Assembly (NCBI RefSeq): GCF_001544575.2
Contig: NZ_FCNY02000012.1
Location: forward strand, 1 to 64,000
Reading direction: 5' to 3'
DNA from: Caballeronia cordobensis
GTDB lineage: Bacteria; Pseudomonadota; Gammaproteobacteria; Burkholderiales; Burkholderiaceae
Length of the DNA: 64,000 nt
This document shows, in pieces, positions 10,416-18,636 of this stretch (the first letter of the stretch is position 1; every line of letters starts with the position of its first letter). Both the position numbers and the translations under genes were made by a program. The notes under the pieces are model-generated. The model made no database searches, was not told the DNA's origin, and saw only the letters and a program-made list of their open reading frames with translations.

Positions 10416-11093
10416 TCAATACGGCCGGATGCCGTTCATCAGCAGCGCGACGACGTGGCGGGCGTGCTGCTCCGTGCTCGCAGACCGGTCGCCTTCGCCG
10501 CGCCAGCGTGGCGTCGCGAGGGGAAACACGGTCAGTCCGAACAGCGACGCGAACACGAGCGACGGCTCCAGCGCCGGATTCAGCTTGCCCGCCTTCTGCC
10601 AGCCGGCGATGCGCTCGATCGCGCGGTCCTTGTGCTCGTCGCCGAAACGCTCGGCCATGCGCTGCCGCAAGAGGCCGCCCTCGCTGATCATCTCGCGCAC
10701 CCACAACGCCGCGAACCATGGGCATTTCTCGACCGTCGCGACCAGCGTTTCGACGAACGCGCGCAAGGTATCGACCGGCTCGGCGTGCGGATCGTTGAAC
10801 ACGCGCGCAAGCTCGATGCGCAGCGGCACGAGCCGTTCGTCGATCAGCATGTCGAGCAGCTGATCGCGCGTCTTGAAGTAGTAATGAACCATCGCCGGGG
10901 TGACGCCCGCCTCGCGCGCGATCGCGCCGAGCGTCGTTTCGCCGATGCCCTGCCGCGCGAACAAGTCGAGCGCGATATCCAGCAAGTGCGCCCGCGCCTG
11001 CTCGCCGTGCGCCCCGCTCGGCCTGCCGGGCCGGCGGCCTGCCTTGTTGCCTGACGCGGCAGCCCCGCCGCCGTCCGCTGAATGGTTAGTCAT
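10416..11093 (-). CDS. TetR/AcrR-family regulator of the divergent efflux pump
   Basis: A 225-residue TetR protein. A disordered Gly/Ala/Arg-rich N-terminus of about 30 residues precedes the helix-turn-helix (TTLGAIAREAGVTPAMVHYYF). The C-terminal ligand domain is variable. It lies back to back with a DHA2 drug transporter, whose promoter carries an AT-rich inverted repeat over the -10 element. This is the standard layout of a local repressor released by a transported toxic compound. It could also control the aldehyde dehydrogenase just downstream. Confidence 0.82.
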   Translation of the reverse strand: MTNHSADGGGAAASGNKAGRRPGRPSGAHGEQARAHLLDIALDLFARQGIGETTLGAIAREAGVTPAMVHYYFKTRDQLLDMLIDERLVPLRIELARVFNDPHAEPVDTLRAFVETLVATVEKCPWFAALWVREMISEGGLLRQRMAERFGDEHKDRAIERIAGWQKAGKLNPALEPSLVFASLFGLTVFPLATPRWRGEGDRSASTEQHARHVVALLMNGIRPY

Positions 11094-11101
11094 AGTTCGA
11101 T

Positions 11102-11144
11102 TTGACGAAATTTTCCTCGCCCGCTATATTAACTTTTACGTTAA
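11102..11144 (+). promoter_or_regulatory. Sigma-70 promoter with overlapping operator for the DHA2 transporter
   Basis: TTGACG at 11102-11107 and TATATT at 11125-11130 are separated by 17 bp, close to the sigma-70 consensus. An inverted repeat, TTAACTTTTACGTTAA (11129-11144), begins on the -10 box. A repressor bound there would block RNA polymerase. The adjacent TTAATTAA (11141-11148) extends the AT-rich symmetry. Confidence 0.65.
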
Positions 11145-11206
11145 TTAATTACAATCCGCGGCACTCAGCGGGCAACCGCCCGTCGTGGATTTGTAAGCCA
11201 GCCAAC

Positions 11207-12733
11207 ATGACATCTTTGCATCAAACCGCCGTCGCGGGCGCGGAGCCGTCCGACGCCACAGGCATCGAATCGAAACCGCCGGTCAGACTGCTGTTCACGG
11301 CGCTCCTGCTCGTGATGCTGCTCGGCGCGCTCGATCAGACCATCGTATCGACCGCGCTGCCGACCATCGTCGGCGATCTCGGCGGCCTCGAGAACCTCTC
11401 GTGGGTCGTCACGTCCTACCTGCTCAGCTCGACCATCGTCGTTCCGCTTTACGGCAAGTTCGGCGACCAGTTCGGCCGCAAGGTCGTGCTTCAGGCGTCG
11501 ATCCTGATCTTTCTCGCCGGGTCGGTTCTTTGCGGCGTCGCGCAGAACATGACGCAGTTGATTCTCCTGCGCGCGCTGCAGGGCCTCGGCGGCGGCGGGC
11601 TGATGGTCATCACGATGGCCGCCATCGCCGACGTCATCCCGCCCGCCGAACGCGGCCGCTTCCAGGGCCTCTTCGGTGGCGTGTATGGCCTCGCGACCGT
11701 GGTCGGGCCGCTCGCCGGCGGCTTTCTCGTCGAGCATCTTTCATGGCGCTGGATCTTCTATATCAATCTGCCGCTCGGCCTGATCGCGCTCGCCGTGATC
11801 CAGCTCGTCTTCAAGCCGCATACCGCGCACGTCGATCATCGCGTCGACTATATGGGCGCGGGCTTCCTCGCGGCCGCGCTGACCTGCATCATCCTGTTCA
11901 CCAGCGAAGGCGGCACGCTGCTGCCGTGGACCTCGCCGCAGCTCTGGTGCACGCTGCTGCTCGGCCTCGTGTGCGTCGGCGGTTTCGTCTACGAGGAACG
12001 CCTCGCCGCCGAGCCGATCATGCCGCTCTCGCTCTTCAAAGAACGCACCTTCGTGCTCGCCGGGCTGATCGGCTTTATCGTCGGGTGCGCGCTGTTCGGC
12101 GCGGTCACGTTCCTGCCGCTCTATCTCCAGGTCGTGAAGGGGTCGACGCCTTCCGCGGCCGGCCTGCAGATCACGCCGATGATGGGCGGCGTGCTGCTTT
12201 CGTCGATCGTGAGCGGGCGCGTCATCAGCAAGATCGGCAAGTATCGCTTCTTCCCGATCGCGGGCACGGCGCTCGTCGCCGTCGCGATGCTGCTGCTCTC
12301 GACCCTGACGCTCGACACGCCGCTTGCCACGATGAACATTTATATGGCGCTGCTCGGCCTCGGGCTCGGCATGGTGATGCAGGTGCTCGTGCTGGCGGTG
12401 CAGAACGTCGTCGAATTCCGGATGATGGGCGTGGCGACCTCCAGCGCGACGCTGTTCCGCTCGATCGGCGGCTCGGTCGGCGTGGCGGCCTTCGGCGCGA
12501 TCTTTTCGAATAGCTTGCATGCGCGTCTCGAAGCACTCGTGCCGCCGGGCACGGAGATGCCGCGCTCGCTCGGGCCGCAAGCGGTCGCGCAACTGCCGCC
12601 CGCGCTGCACGACGACTATCTGCACGCATTCGCGGGCTCGATGCACACCGTCTATCTCGTCGCGGCCTGCGTCGCGTTCATCGCGTTCGGGCTGTCGTGG
12701 TTTCTGAAGGATCATCCGTTGAAGAAGCGCTGA
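11207..12733 (+). CDS. DHA2 (EmrB/QacA-type) major facilitator drug efflux transporter
   Basis: A 508-residue protein with about 14 membrane helices. The opening helix carries the family signature LDQTIVSTALPTI, and motif A is GKFGDQFGRKV between helices 2 and 3. A motif C-like GPLAGGFLVEHLSWRWIFYI follows in the first half. It should expel hydrophobic or cationic drugs by proton antiport across the inner membrane. ATG at 11207 gives the normal short N-terminus; the frame upstream is the promoter region. No periplasmic adaptor gene is adjacent, so it probably works alone. Confidence 0.9.
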   Translation: MTSLHQTAVAGAEPSDATGIESKPPVRLLFTALLLVMLLGALDQTIVSTALPTIVGDLGGLENLSWVVTSYLLSSTIVVPLYGKFGDQFGRKVVLQASILIFLAGSVLCGVAQNMTQLILLRALQGLGGGGLMVITMAAIADVIPPAERGRFQGLFGGVYGLATVVGPLAGGFLVEHLSWRWIFYINLPLGLIALAVIQLVFKPHTAHVDHRVDYMGAGFLAAALTCIILFTSEGGTLLPWTSPQLWCTLLLGLVCVGGFVYEERLAAEPIMPLSLFKERTFVLAGLIGFIVGCALFGAVTFLPLYLQVVKGSTPSAAGLQITPMMGGVLLSSIVSGRVISKIGKYRFFPIAGTALVAVAMLLLSTLTLDTPLATMNIYMALLGLGLGMVMQVLVLAVQNVVEFRMMGVATSSATLFRSIGGSVGVAAFGAIFSNSLHARLEALVPPGTEMPRSLGPQAVAQLPPALHDDYLHAFAGSMHTVYLVAACVAFIAFGLSWFLKDHPLKKR

Positions 12734-12937
12734 AACCGGCGGCGGATGCGAGGAAAGCTTCTAATGCCGCTGCTATCGGGGCTTTTACTAGCTCCCGAAA
12801 CATTTTGGCTTGATAACCTTCTGCCGATTCCGCGCGGACACGATCCGCCGAATATCATGCTCCGGCGCCCAACGACGCGCCGGACGCCCGGCACGAGACC
12901 TTCCGGGCTGAACCGACCACCCTTTGGAGTTAAAACA

Positions 12938-13732
12938 GTGAAGAAACTGCTCGCGGCACTGACGATGTCCCTTCTCGCCGCCACGTCGCTCACGGCCGTC
13001 ACGGCTGCGCAGGCGAAGGACTATTCGACGATCCGCTTCGGCGTCGATGCAAGCTATCCGCCCTTCGAATCGAAAGGTTCCGACGGCAAGCTGGTCGGCT
13101 TCGACATCGATCTCGGCAACGAAATCTGCGCGCGCCTGAAGGCCAAGTGCGTGTGGGTGGAAAACGACTTCGACGGCATGATCCCCGCGCTCAAGGCGAA
13201 GAAGTTCGACGGCGTGCTCTCGTCGATGTCCATGACACCGCAACGCGCCGAGCAGATCGCCTTCTCGAGCAAGCTCTTCAACACGCCGACGCGCCTCGTC
13301 GCGAAGAAAGGCAGCAACATTCTGCCGACGGCTGAAAGCCTGAAGGGCAAGAACGTGGGCGTCGAACAAGGCACGATCCAGGAAACCTACGCGAAGACCT
13401 ACTGGGCGGCGAAGGGCGTGACGGTCACGCCGTATCAGAACCAGGACCAGGTCTACGCCGACCTGATCTCGGGCCGTCTCGACGCGACGCTGCAAGACGC
13501 GGTGCAGGCCGAACTCGGCTTCCTGAAGACGCCGCGCGGCGCGGGCTTCGATTTCGCCGGCCAGAACCTCGACGATCCGAAGACGCTCGGCAACGGCGCG
13601 GGCATCGGTCTGCGCAAGGAAGACACCGATCTGAAGGCGAAGATCGACAAGGCGATCGCCGATATCATCAAGGACGGCACCTACAAGAAGATCGAGAAGA
13701 AGTACTTCGACTTCGACGTGTACGGCGGCTAA
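12938..13732 (+). CDS. Periplasmic amino-acid-binding protein (lysine/arginine/ornithine or histidine type)
   Basis: A 264-residue solute-binding protein of the ArgT/HisJ class (SBP_bac_3). A signal peptide ends at about AAQA, and mature motifs include GVDASYPPFE, GFDIDLGNEI and the C-terminal AIADIIKDGTYKKIEKKYF. It captures a basic amino acid for an ABC importer, but no permease or ATPase gene is adjacent. The start is GTG at 12938, with GGAG 8 nt upstream and the expected KKLLAALTMSLL signal sequence; the long in-frame ATG extension lacks a signal peptide. A strong terminator follows. Confidence 0.88.
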   Translation: MKKLLAALTMSLLAATSLTAVTAAQAKDYSTIRFGVDASYPPFESKGSDGKLVGFDIDLGNEICARLKAKCVWVENDFDGMIPALKAKKFDGVLSSMSMTPQRAEQIAFSSKLFNTPTRLVAKKGSNILPTAESLKGKNVGVEQGTIQETYAKTYWAAKGVTVTPYQNQDQVYADLISGRLDATLQDAVQAELGFLKTPRGAGFDFAGQNLDDPKTLGNGAGIGLRKEDTDLKAKIDKAIADIIKDGTYKKIEKKYFDFDVYGG

Positions 13733-13750
13733 GCCACACGGTTTGTCCCG

Positions 13751-13793
13751 AAACGGGCTCCGCGCTTTTACGGCGCGGAGCCCGTTTCCTTTT
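13751..13793 (+). terminator. Rho-independent terminator after the amino-acid-binding protein
   Basis: A perfect 15-bp stem (13751-13765 with 13773-13787, AAACGGGCTCCGCGC and its complement) has a 7-nt loop and is followed by CCTTTT. It should end the binding-protein transcript and insulate the next gene. Confidence 0.88.
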
Positions 13794-13922
13794 CGGACAG
13801 CGGTTTCGACGGCCGATTTCCGCTAAGATCGAACGTCCGAGACGGCGCCGACGGAAGGAGACACCGCGGCGCGGATCATTTTTTCGAGGCAAGACCCGCG
13901 CACTCGCCTGCGCGCGACCACT

Positions 13923-15038
13923 ATGCAAACCAGAACTCATCCCCTGATCTCGCCGACGCTCGGCACTTCCCGCAACATCACCAGCTTCCACTACGGCCCC
14001 GGCGGCGGCCAGAAAATTTATATCCAGTCCTCGCTGCACGCGGACGAACTGCCCGGCATGCTCGTCGCGTGGCGTCTGAAGCGTCAGCTCGCCGAATTCG
14101 AGGCGGCGGGCAAGCTGCGCGGCGAAGTGGTGATCGTGCCGGTGCCCAATCCGATCGGCCTGTCGCAGCATCTGCACGGCACGCTCATGGGCCGCTTCGA
14201 GACCAACAGCGGCCACAATTTCAACCGCAATTTCTACGATCTCGCCGCGCTGATCGCGCCACGCATCGAAGCGCGCCTCAGCAAGGATTCGGAAGCCAAC
14301 ACGCTCGCCGTGCGCGCCGCGATGAAGGAAGCGCTCGACGAGCAGACGCCGCGCACGGAGCTCGAATCGCAACGCCTCGCGCTGCAGAAACTCTCCTTCG
14401 ACGCCGATGTCGTGCTCGACCTGCACTGCGATCTCGACGCCGCGCTGCATCTCTACACGAATCCGGATATCTGGGACGAAGTGGAGCCGCTCGCGCGCTA
14501 TCTCGACGCAAAGGCCTCGCTGCTCGCGCTCAATTCGGTGGGCAATCCGTTCGACGAGATTCACAGCTTCTGCTGGTCCGACCTGCGCCAGCGTTACGGC
14601 GAACGCTTCCCGATTCGGAACGGCGGCATCTCGGTCACGGTCGAGTTGCGCAGCCAGCACGACGTGTCCTACGAACTCGCGGACAAGGACGCGCAGGCGA
14701 TCGTCAACTATCTGATCCACCGCGGCGTGATCGACGCGCCCGTGCCCGAGCAGCCGCCGCTCGCGCATCCCGCGACGCCGCTCGCGGGCGCCGAGCCGAT
14801 CGTCGCTCCGGCCTCCGGCGTGCTGGTGTTTCGCGCGGACGTGGGCGCGTACATCGAAGCGGGCACGCCGATCGCCGATATCGTCGATCCGCTCACCGAC
14901 GTCGTCACCACGCTCAAATGCACGACCTCGGGCGTGATGTACGCGCGGCACATCACGCGCTTCGCGACCGCCGGTCTCGAAGTGGCGCGCATCGCGGGCG
15001 CTACGGCGTACCGCACGGGGTCGTTGCTCTCGGCGTGA
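13923..15038 (+). CDS. Succinylglutamate desuccinylase/aspartoacylase-family zinc deacylase
   Basis: A 371-residue M14-like zinc hydrolase (AstE/AspA, PF04952 type). Zinc ligands are probably His and Glu of SSLHADELPGM, with a second His in DLHCDLD. NSGHNFNRNFYD is the substrate arginine region, and VTVELRS carries the probable general base. The C-terminal part (about 290-365) looks like the beta-barrel cap, with APASGVLVFRADVGAYIEAG resembling a biotinyl-like fold. It probably removes an acyl group from an N-acyl amino acid. Preceding it is an amino-acid-binding protein gene on the same strand, but a terminator separates them. Confidence 0.8.
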   Translation: MQTRTHPLISPTLGTSRNITSFHYGPGGGQKIYIQSSLHADELPGMLVAWRLKRQLAEFEAAGKLRGEVVIVPVPNPIGLSQHLHGTLMGRFETNSGHNFNRNFYDLAALIAPRIEARLSKDSEANTLAVRAAMKEALDEQTPRTELESQRLALQKLSFDADVVLDLHCDLDAALHLYTNPDIWDEVEPLARYLDAKASLLALNSVGNPFDEIHSFCWSDLRQRYGERFPIRNGGISVTVELRSQHDVSYELADKDAQAIVNYLIHRGVIDAPVPEQPPLAHPATPLAGAEPIVAPASGVLVFRADVGAYIEAGTPIADIVDPLTDVVTTLKCTTSGVMYARHITRFATAGLEVARIAGATAYRTGSLLSA

Positions 15039-15048
15039 GCACGCTCTG

Positions 15049-15426
15049 CTAGAAAGGCGCGAGGCCGCATTGCGCGGCCACGACGCGCCACTTGCCGTCC
15101 GTGTCACCCGTGTCGCCCCAGGTTCGCGTGTAGCGCAGGCTGCCCGCGAACGGGGCGCCCGCGAAGGTCCCCGAAAGCGCCACGCGCGTGACCGTCACGG
15201 CGAAAGCGCCATACACGCGCACGCTCTGCTCTTCCACGTCCAGCTTCTCGATGCGCTGCATGCCGTAGCGATGGCCGTTCAGATCGTCGGCTTTCGTCCA
15301 GACCTTGCCCGTTGCATCCACGAAGCTCAGGTCGTCGGCCAGTAGCGCATCGAGCGCGTCGACATCGGATGTCAGCATCGCCTTCTTCAGGCGTTCCTCC
15401 AGTTCGCGGATTCCCTGTTCGTCCAT
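15049..15426 (-). CDS. NTF2-like (SnoaL/DUF4440-type) small protein
   Basis: A 125-residue protein with the nuclear-transport-factor-2 fold pattern. The N-terminal helix LEERLKKAMLTSDVDALDALLADDLSF is followed by alternating strands and a terminal TRTWGDTGDTDGKWRVVAAQ, typical of SnoaL-like or DUF4440 domains. These proteins bind small hydrophobic ligands or act as isomerases; no function can be assigned. The start at 15426 (MDEQGIRELEE) is preferred over an in-frame codon 11 residues upstream. It is convergent with the AstE-like gene, 10 bp away. Confidence 0.7.
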   Translation of the reverse strand: MDEQGIRELEERLKKAMLTSDVDALDALLADDLSFVDATGKVWTKADDLNGHRYGMQRIEKLDVEEQSVRVYGAFAVTVTRVALSGTFAGAPFAGSLRYTRTWGDTGDTDGKWRVVAAQCGLAPF

Positions 15427-15672
15427 GATCTCGCTCGCGTGTCGTGGAACCGCAAGCATACCGTGCGCGCGTCATGCCGCGCAGCCATGCACAGATACCG
15501 TGGTCGAGCCAGCGCTGTTGTTGGCGCGATACAGCGCAAGCCGGTCGAAAGCACTGTCACATTTCTTTCTTCGGCACTCGCTACATTTGCGCCCGTCGCA
15601 CCACGCGCCGTCAGAGCGCGAAGACGCAGACACCGTCAACACCACACCGCGAACCAACTCACGGAGTTTGTT

Positions 15673-16869
15673 TTGAAGAAGAATCTCTTGGCGACCGCAG
15701 CACTCGCCGCATTCGCCGCTCTCGCAGCCACTTCCGCCCACGCGCAAAGCAGCGTCACGCTGTACGGCATCATTGATGCCGGTATCAGCTACGTGAACAA
15801 CAGTTCCACGAGCCCGACGCGCGCAGGCGACTCGCTCGTCAAGTACGACGACGGCGTCGCGCAAGGCAGCCGCTGGGGCATCAAAGGCGTCGAAGACCTC
15901 GGCGGCGGCCTGAAGGCGATCTTCACGTTGGAAAACGGCTTCAACAGCGGCACGGGCGCGCTCGGCCAGGGCGGCGCGGAATTCGGCCGTCAGGCGTATG
16001 TCGGCCTCACGCAGAACAACGTCGGCTCGCTGACGCTCGGCCGCCAGTACAGCTTCAACACCGACTTCCTCGGCTCGTACTACTCGATCGGCGGACAAAC
16101 GGTCGCGGGCAACTACGCGTATCACATGAACGACTTCGACCAGTTGACGTCGAGCCGTATCAACAACGCGGTGAAGTTCACGAGCGCGAACTTCTACGGT
16201 CTCACGTTCGGTGCGATGTACGGCTTCTCGAACACGGCTGGCGGCTTCGCGGGCACGCCGAACACGACGGTCGGCACCACGACGACGCAAGGTTCGTCGC
16301 GCGCCTATAGCTTCGGCCTGAACTACAAGGCCGGCCCGCTCGGCATCGGCGCCGCGTACACGGACATCCGCTTCCCGACGGCCGCCACGCCCGCGTTCAG
16401 CTCGTCGGTCGCCAACCTCAACCTGACCGGCACGACCAACAACGCGAAGGATCTGCGCAGCTTCGGCATCGGCGCGAACTACACGATCGGCGCGGCGACG
16501 ATCTTCGGCCTGTGGACGAACACGCGCTTCGAGCCGATCGTCGGCGCGAGCTCGCGCATCAACGCGTTCGATATCGGCGGCAAGTACGCGATCACGACCG
16601 CGATGACGGCAGGCCTCGGCTACACGTACATGGACCTGTACGACAACTTCACGGGCCACTGGCACCAGATCGACGCGAGCTTCGACTACGCGTTGAGCAA
16701 GCGCACGGACGTGTACGCGCTGGCGGTGTATCAGAAGGCGTCGGGCTCGAACAACGGCGTGCAGAATCAGGCGTCGATCGGTTCGTCGTCGTCGAGCTAC
16801 TTCGGCACCTCGGGCCTGGGCGAGAACAACCAGCTCGCGTTCCGCGTGGGCATCCGCCACAAGTTCTAA
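15673..16869 (+). CDS. Gram-negative trimeric porin (OpcP/OmpC-like, Burkholderia type)
   Basis: A 398-residue outer-membrane general porin. The signal peptide ends at SAHA, and the mature protein starts QSSVTLYG(IID), as in Burkholderia porins. About 16 amphipathic strands follow, with KGVEDLGGGLKAIFTLENGF and FGRQAYVGL near the N-terminus. A terminal phenylalanine (RVGIRHKF) serves as the BAM recognition signal. The start is an unusual TTG at 15673 with GGAG at 15663-15666; no ATG gives a signal peptide. It forms water-filled channels for small hydrophilic solutes. Confidence 0.92.
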   Translation: MKKNLLATAALAAFAALAATSAHAQSSVTLYGIIDAGISYVNNSSTSPTRAGDSLVKYDDGVAQGSRWGIKGVEDLGGGLKAIFTLENGFNSGTGALGQGGAEFGRQAYVGLTQNNVGSLTLGRQYSFNTDFLGSYYSIGGQTVAGNYAYHMNDFDQLTSSRINNAVKFTSANFYGLTFGAMYGFSNTAGGFAGTPNTTVGTTTTQGSSRAYSFGLNYKAGPLGIGAAYTDIRFPTAATPAFSSSVANLNLTGTTNNAKDLRSFGIGANYTIGAATIFGLWTNTRFEPIVGASSRINAFDIGGKYAITTAMTAGLGYTYMDLYDNFTGHWHQIDASFDYALSKRTDVYALAVYQKASGSNNGVQNQASIGSSSSSYFGTSGLGENNQLAFRVGIRHKF

Positions 16870-18587
16870 GTCTCGCGTTTCAGCCGGCAGTCGCACATCG
16901 GGCCGCAAATGCGGCCCGATTGTTTTACTTCGCCGCGTTCATTTCGCTTGCCGGATTTCTTCCCGGTGGCATGCTCGAAACGCTCGATGTATTCGTCCAT
17001 GAGATTGCGGATCGCGCGGCCGATCTGCACGTAGTCGCTCTCGTTCAGATTGGCGAGCGACACACGACCCGACGGATGCTGCGTGCCAAAGCCACGCCCC
17101 GGCAACAGTACGACGCGCGCGTCCTTCGCGAGCCTGAACAGAAGCTCGGACGGCTCGGTGTTCTCGATGATCCAGTCCACCAGCTCGCGGCCGTACCTGC
17201 GCTCGCCAAGATATTCCATGTCGAGGACCGTGTAATAGTCGACCTCGTTTTCATCCGCGGCTTCAGGCTCGATGCCGATCTCGCGATAAAGCGCCTGCTT
17301 GCGGCTGCGGATCAGGCGCTTCAACGCGTTCTTGTACACGTCGGGCGTGTCCATCAGCGAGAACAGCGAAAACAGCACCATTTGCACTTGCTGCGGCGTC
17401 GACAGGCCCGCCGTGTGATTCAACGCGACCGTGCGGCTGTCCGCCACGAGGCGATCGATGAATTTGAGTTTGGCCGGCTCCGTCGTGATCGACTCGTAAC
17501 GGGCGTGAAGCAGTGCCTTCTGGTCTTTCGAAAGCGCGGCGAGTTGCTTGTCGAGCACATTTTCCCGATGTGTCGCGATCGTGCCGAGACGCCAGCCCGT
17601 CGAACCGAAATACTTCGAATACGAATAGACGAGAATCGTGTTCCTTGGGCACAGCGCGAAAAGCGACACGAAGTCGTCAGCGAAAGTGCCATAGACGTCA
17701 TCGGTCAGGATGATCAGATCGGGCCGCTCCTTCACGATGTCCGCGATGTACGCGAGGCTTTCCGCGTTCATCTTCACCGATGGCGGATTGCTCGGATTCA
17801 CGAGGAAGAACGCCTTCACCTTCGGATCGCGCAGCTTGTCGAGTTCCTGCTTCGAGTATTGCCAGCCGTTGGCGACATCCGCTTCGACATTGACGACATT
17901 CAGCCGGTAATCGTTCAGGCGGGGAATCTCGATGTACGGTGTGAAAATCGGCGTGCCGAGCGCAATGGTGTCGCCCGGGCCGATCAGGAAGTTCTCGCGC
18001 AGCGTGTTGAAGATGTAGGTCATCGCCGCCGTGCCGCCTTCGACCGCGAAGACATCGAAATCACCGACGAACGGATGCTCGCCGATCATCTCGCGCCGCA
18101 GATATCGTGCGACGATCTGCTCCGAGAGCTTCAGCATGCGGTCGGGCACGGGATAGTTCGACCCGAGAATGCCTTCGCACATTTCGTAGAGAAAGTCGCC
18201 GGCGTTCAGGCCGAGCTGGTCGCGCACATACGACACAGCGCCCACGAGGAACGAAATGCCCGGCACGCCCTTGTTCTCGCGGGCGAAGATCTCGAAGCGC
18301 TCTTCCAGTCCTTCGCGCTTCGGAAAACCGCCAATGCCTTCCGGCATGTACGCGAACGAGCGCTCCGACTCGCGCATGGCGAACAGGCCGAATTGCCAGA
18401 AACCATGCCGCGGGATCGTGGCGAGGAAGTTCGGATTGCCGCGCCCCGCGTTGAGCATCGAAAGGTTCGCCGGACGCTCGATCGCACCGCCGCCCGCCGC
18501 CTTGATGAGCTCGTCCTTGAGTTCGAACGGACTGAGCGACGCCATGCCGGCGCGATCGTCAGAACCTGATTGAGTCGACTTTACCAT
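16866..18587 (-). CDS. asdA: Aspartate 4-decarboxylase / aspartate aminotransferase (bifunctional PLP enzyme)
   Basis: A 573-residue fold-type I PLP enzyme of the AsdA/AspD family. Lys325 in SYSKYFGSTGWRLG forms the Schiff base, NPSNPPS contacts the substrate and TDDVYG binds the pyridine. It removes the beta-carboxyl group of L-aspartate to give L-alanine and CO2. The aspartate:alanine antiporter gene lies 49 bp upstream on the same strand, which supports the assignment strongly. ATG at 18587 has GGAG upstream. The last 30 or so residues are basic and Cys/Arg-rich, and run through the porin terminator. Confidence 0.9.
   Translation of the reverse strand: MVKSTQSGSDDRAGMASLSPFELKDELIKAAGGGAIERPANLSMLNAGRGNPNFLATIPRHGFWQFGLFAMRESERSFAYMPEGIGGFPKREGLEERFEIFARENKGVPGISFLVGAVSYVRDQLGLNAGDFLYEMCEGILGSNYPVPDRMLKLSEQIVARYLRREMIGEHPFVGDFDVFAVEGGTAAMTYIFNTLRENFLIGPGDTIALGTPIFTPYIEIPRLNDYRLNVVNVEADVANGWQYSKQELDKLRDPKVKAFFLVNPSNPPSVKMNAESLAYIADIVKERPDLIILTDDVYGTFADDFVSLFALCPRNTILVYSYSKYFGSTGWRLGTIATHRENVLDKQLAALSKDQKALLHARYESITTEPAKLKFIDRLVADSRTVALNHTAGLSTPQQVQMVLFSLFSLMDTPDVYKNALKRLIRSRKQALYREIGIEPEAADENEVDYYTVLDMEYLGERRYGRELVDWIIENTEPSELLFRLAKDARVVLLPGRGFGTQHPSGRVSLANLNESDYVQIGRAIRNLMDEYIERFEHATGKKSGKRNERGEVKQSGRICGPMCDCRLKRET
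16897..16926. terminator. Porin terminator lying inside the 3' coding end of the convergent gene
   Basis: A perfect 10-bp stem (ATCGGGCCGC / GCGGCCCGAT) with an AAAT loop is followed by TGTTTT on the plus strand. It ends the porin transcript. The same sequence encodes part of the C-terminal tail of the convergent aspartate decarboxylase reading frame (stop at 16866). Confidence 0.8.
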
Positions 18588-18636
18588 CCACCATCTCCAG
18601 AAAAAACCAAACCAGACACGCAAAAGGAACCACGCG

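Noticed and set aside
12746..12937. N-terminal extension of the amino-acid-binding protein
   Set aside because: The extension has no signal peptide and covers the intergenic leader. GTG 12938 with GGAG gives a normal signal sequence.
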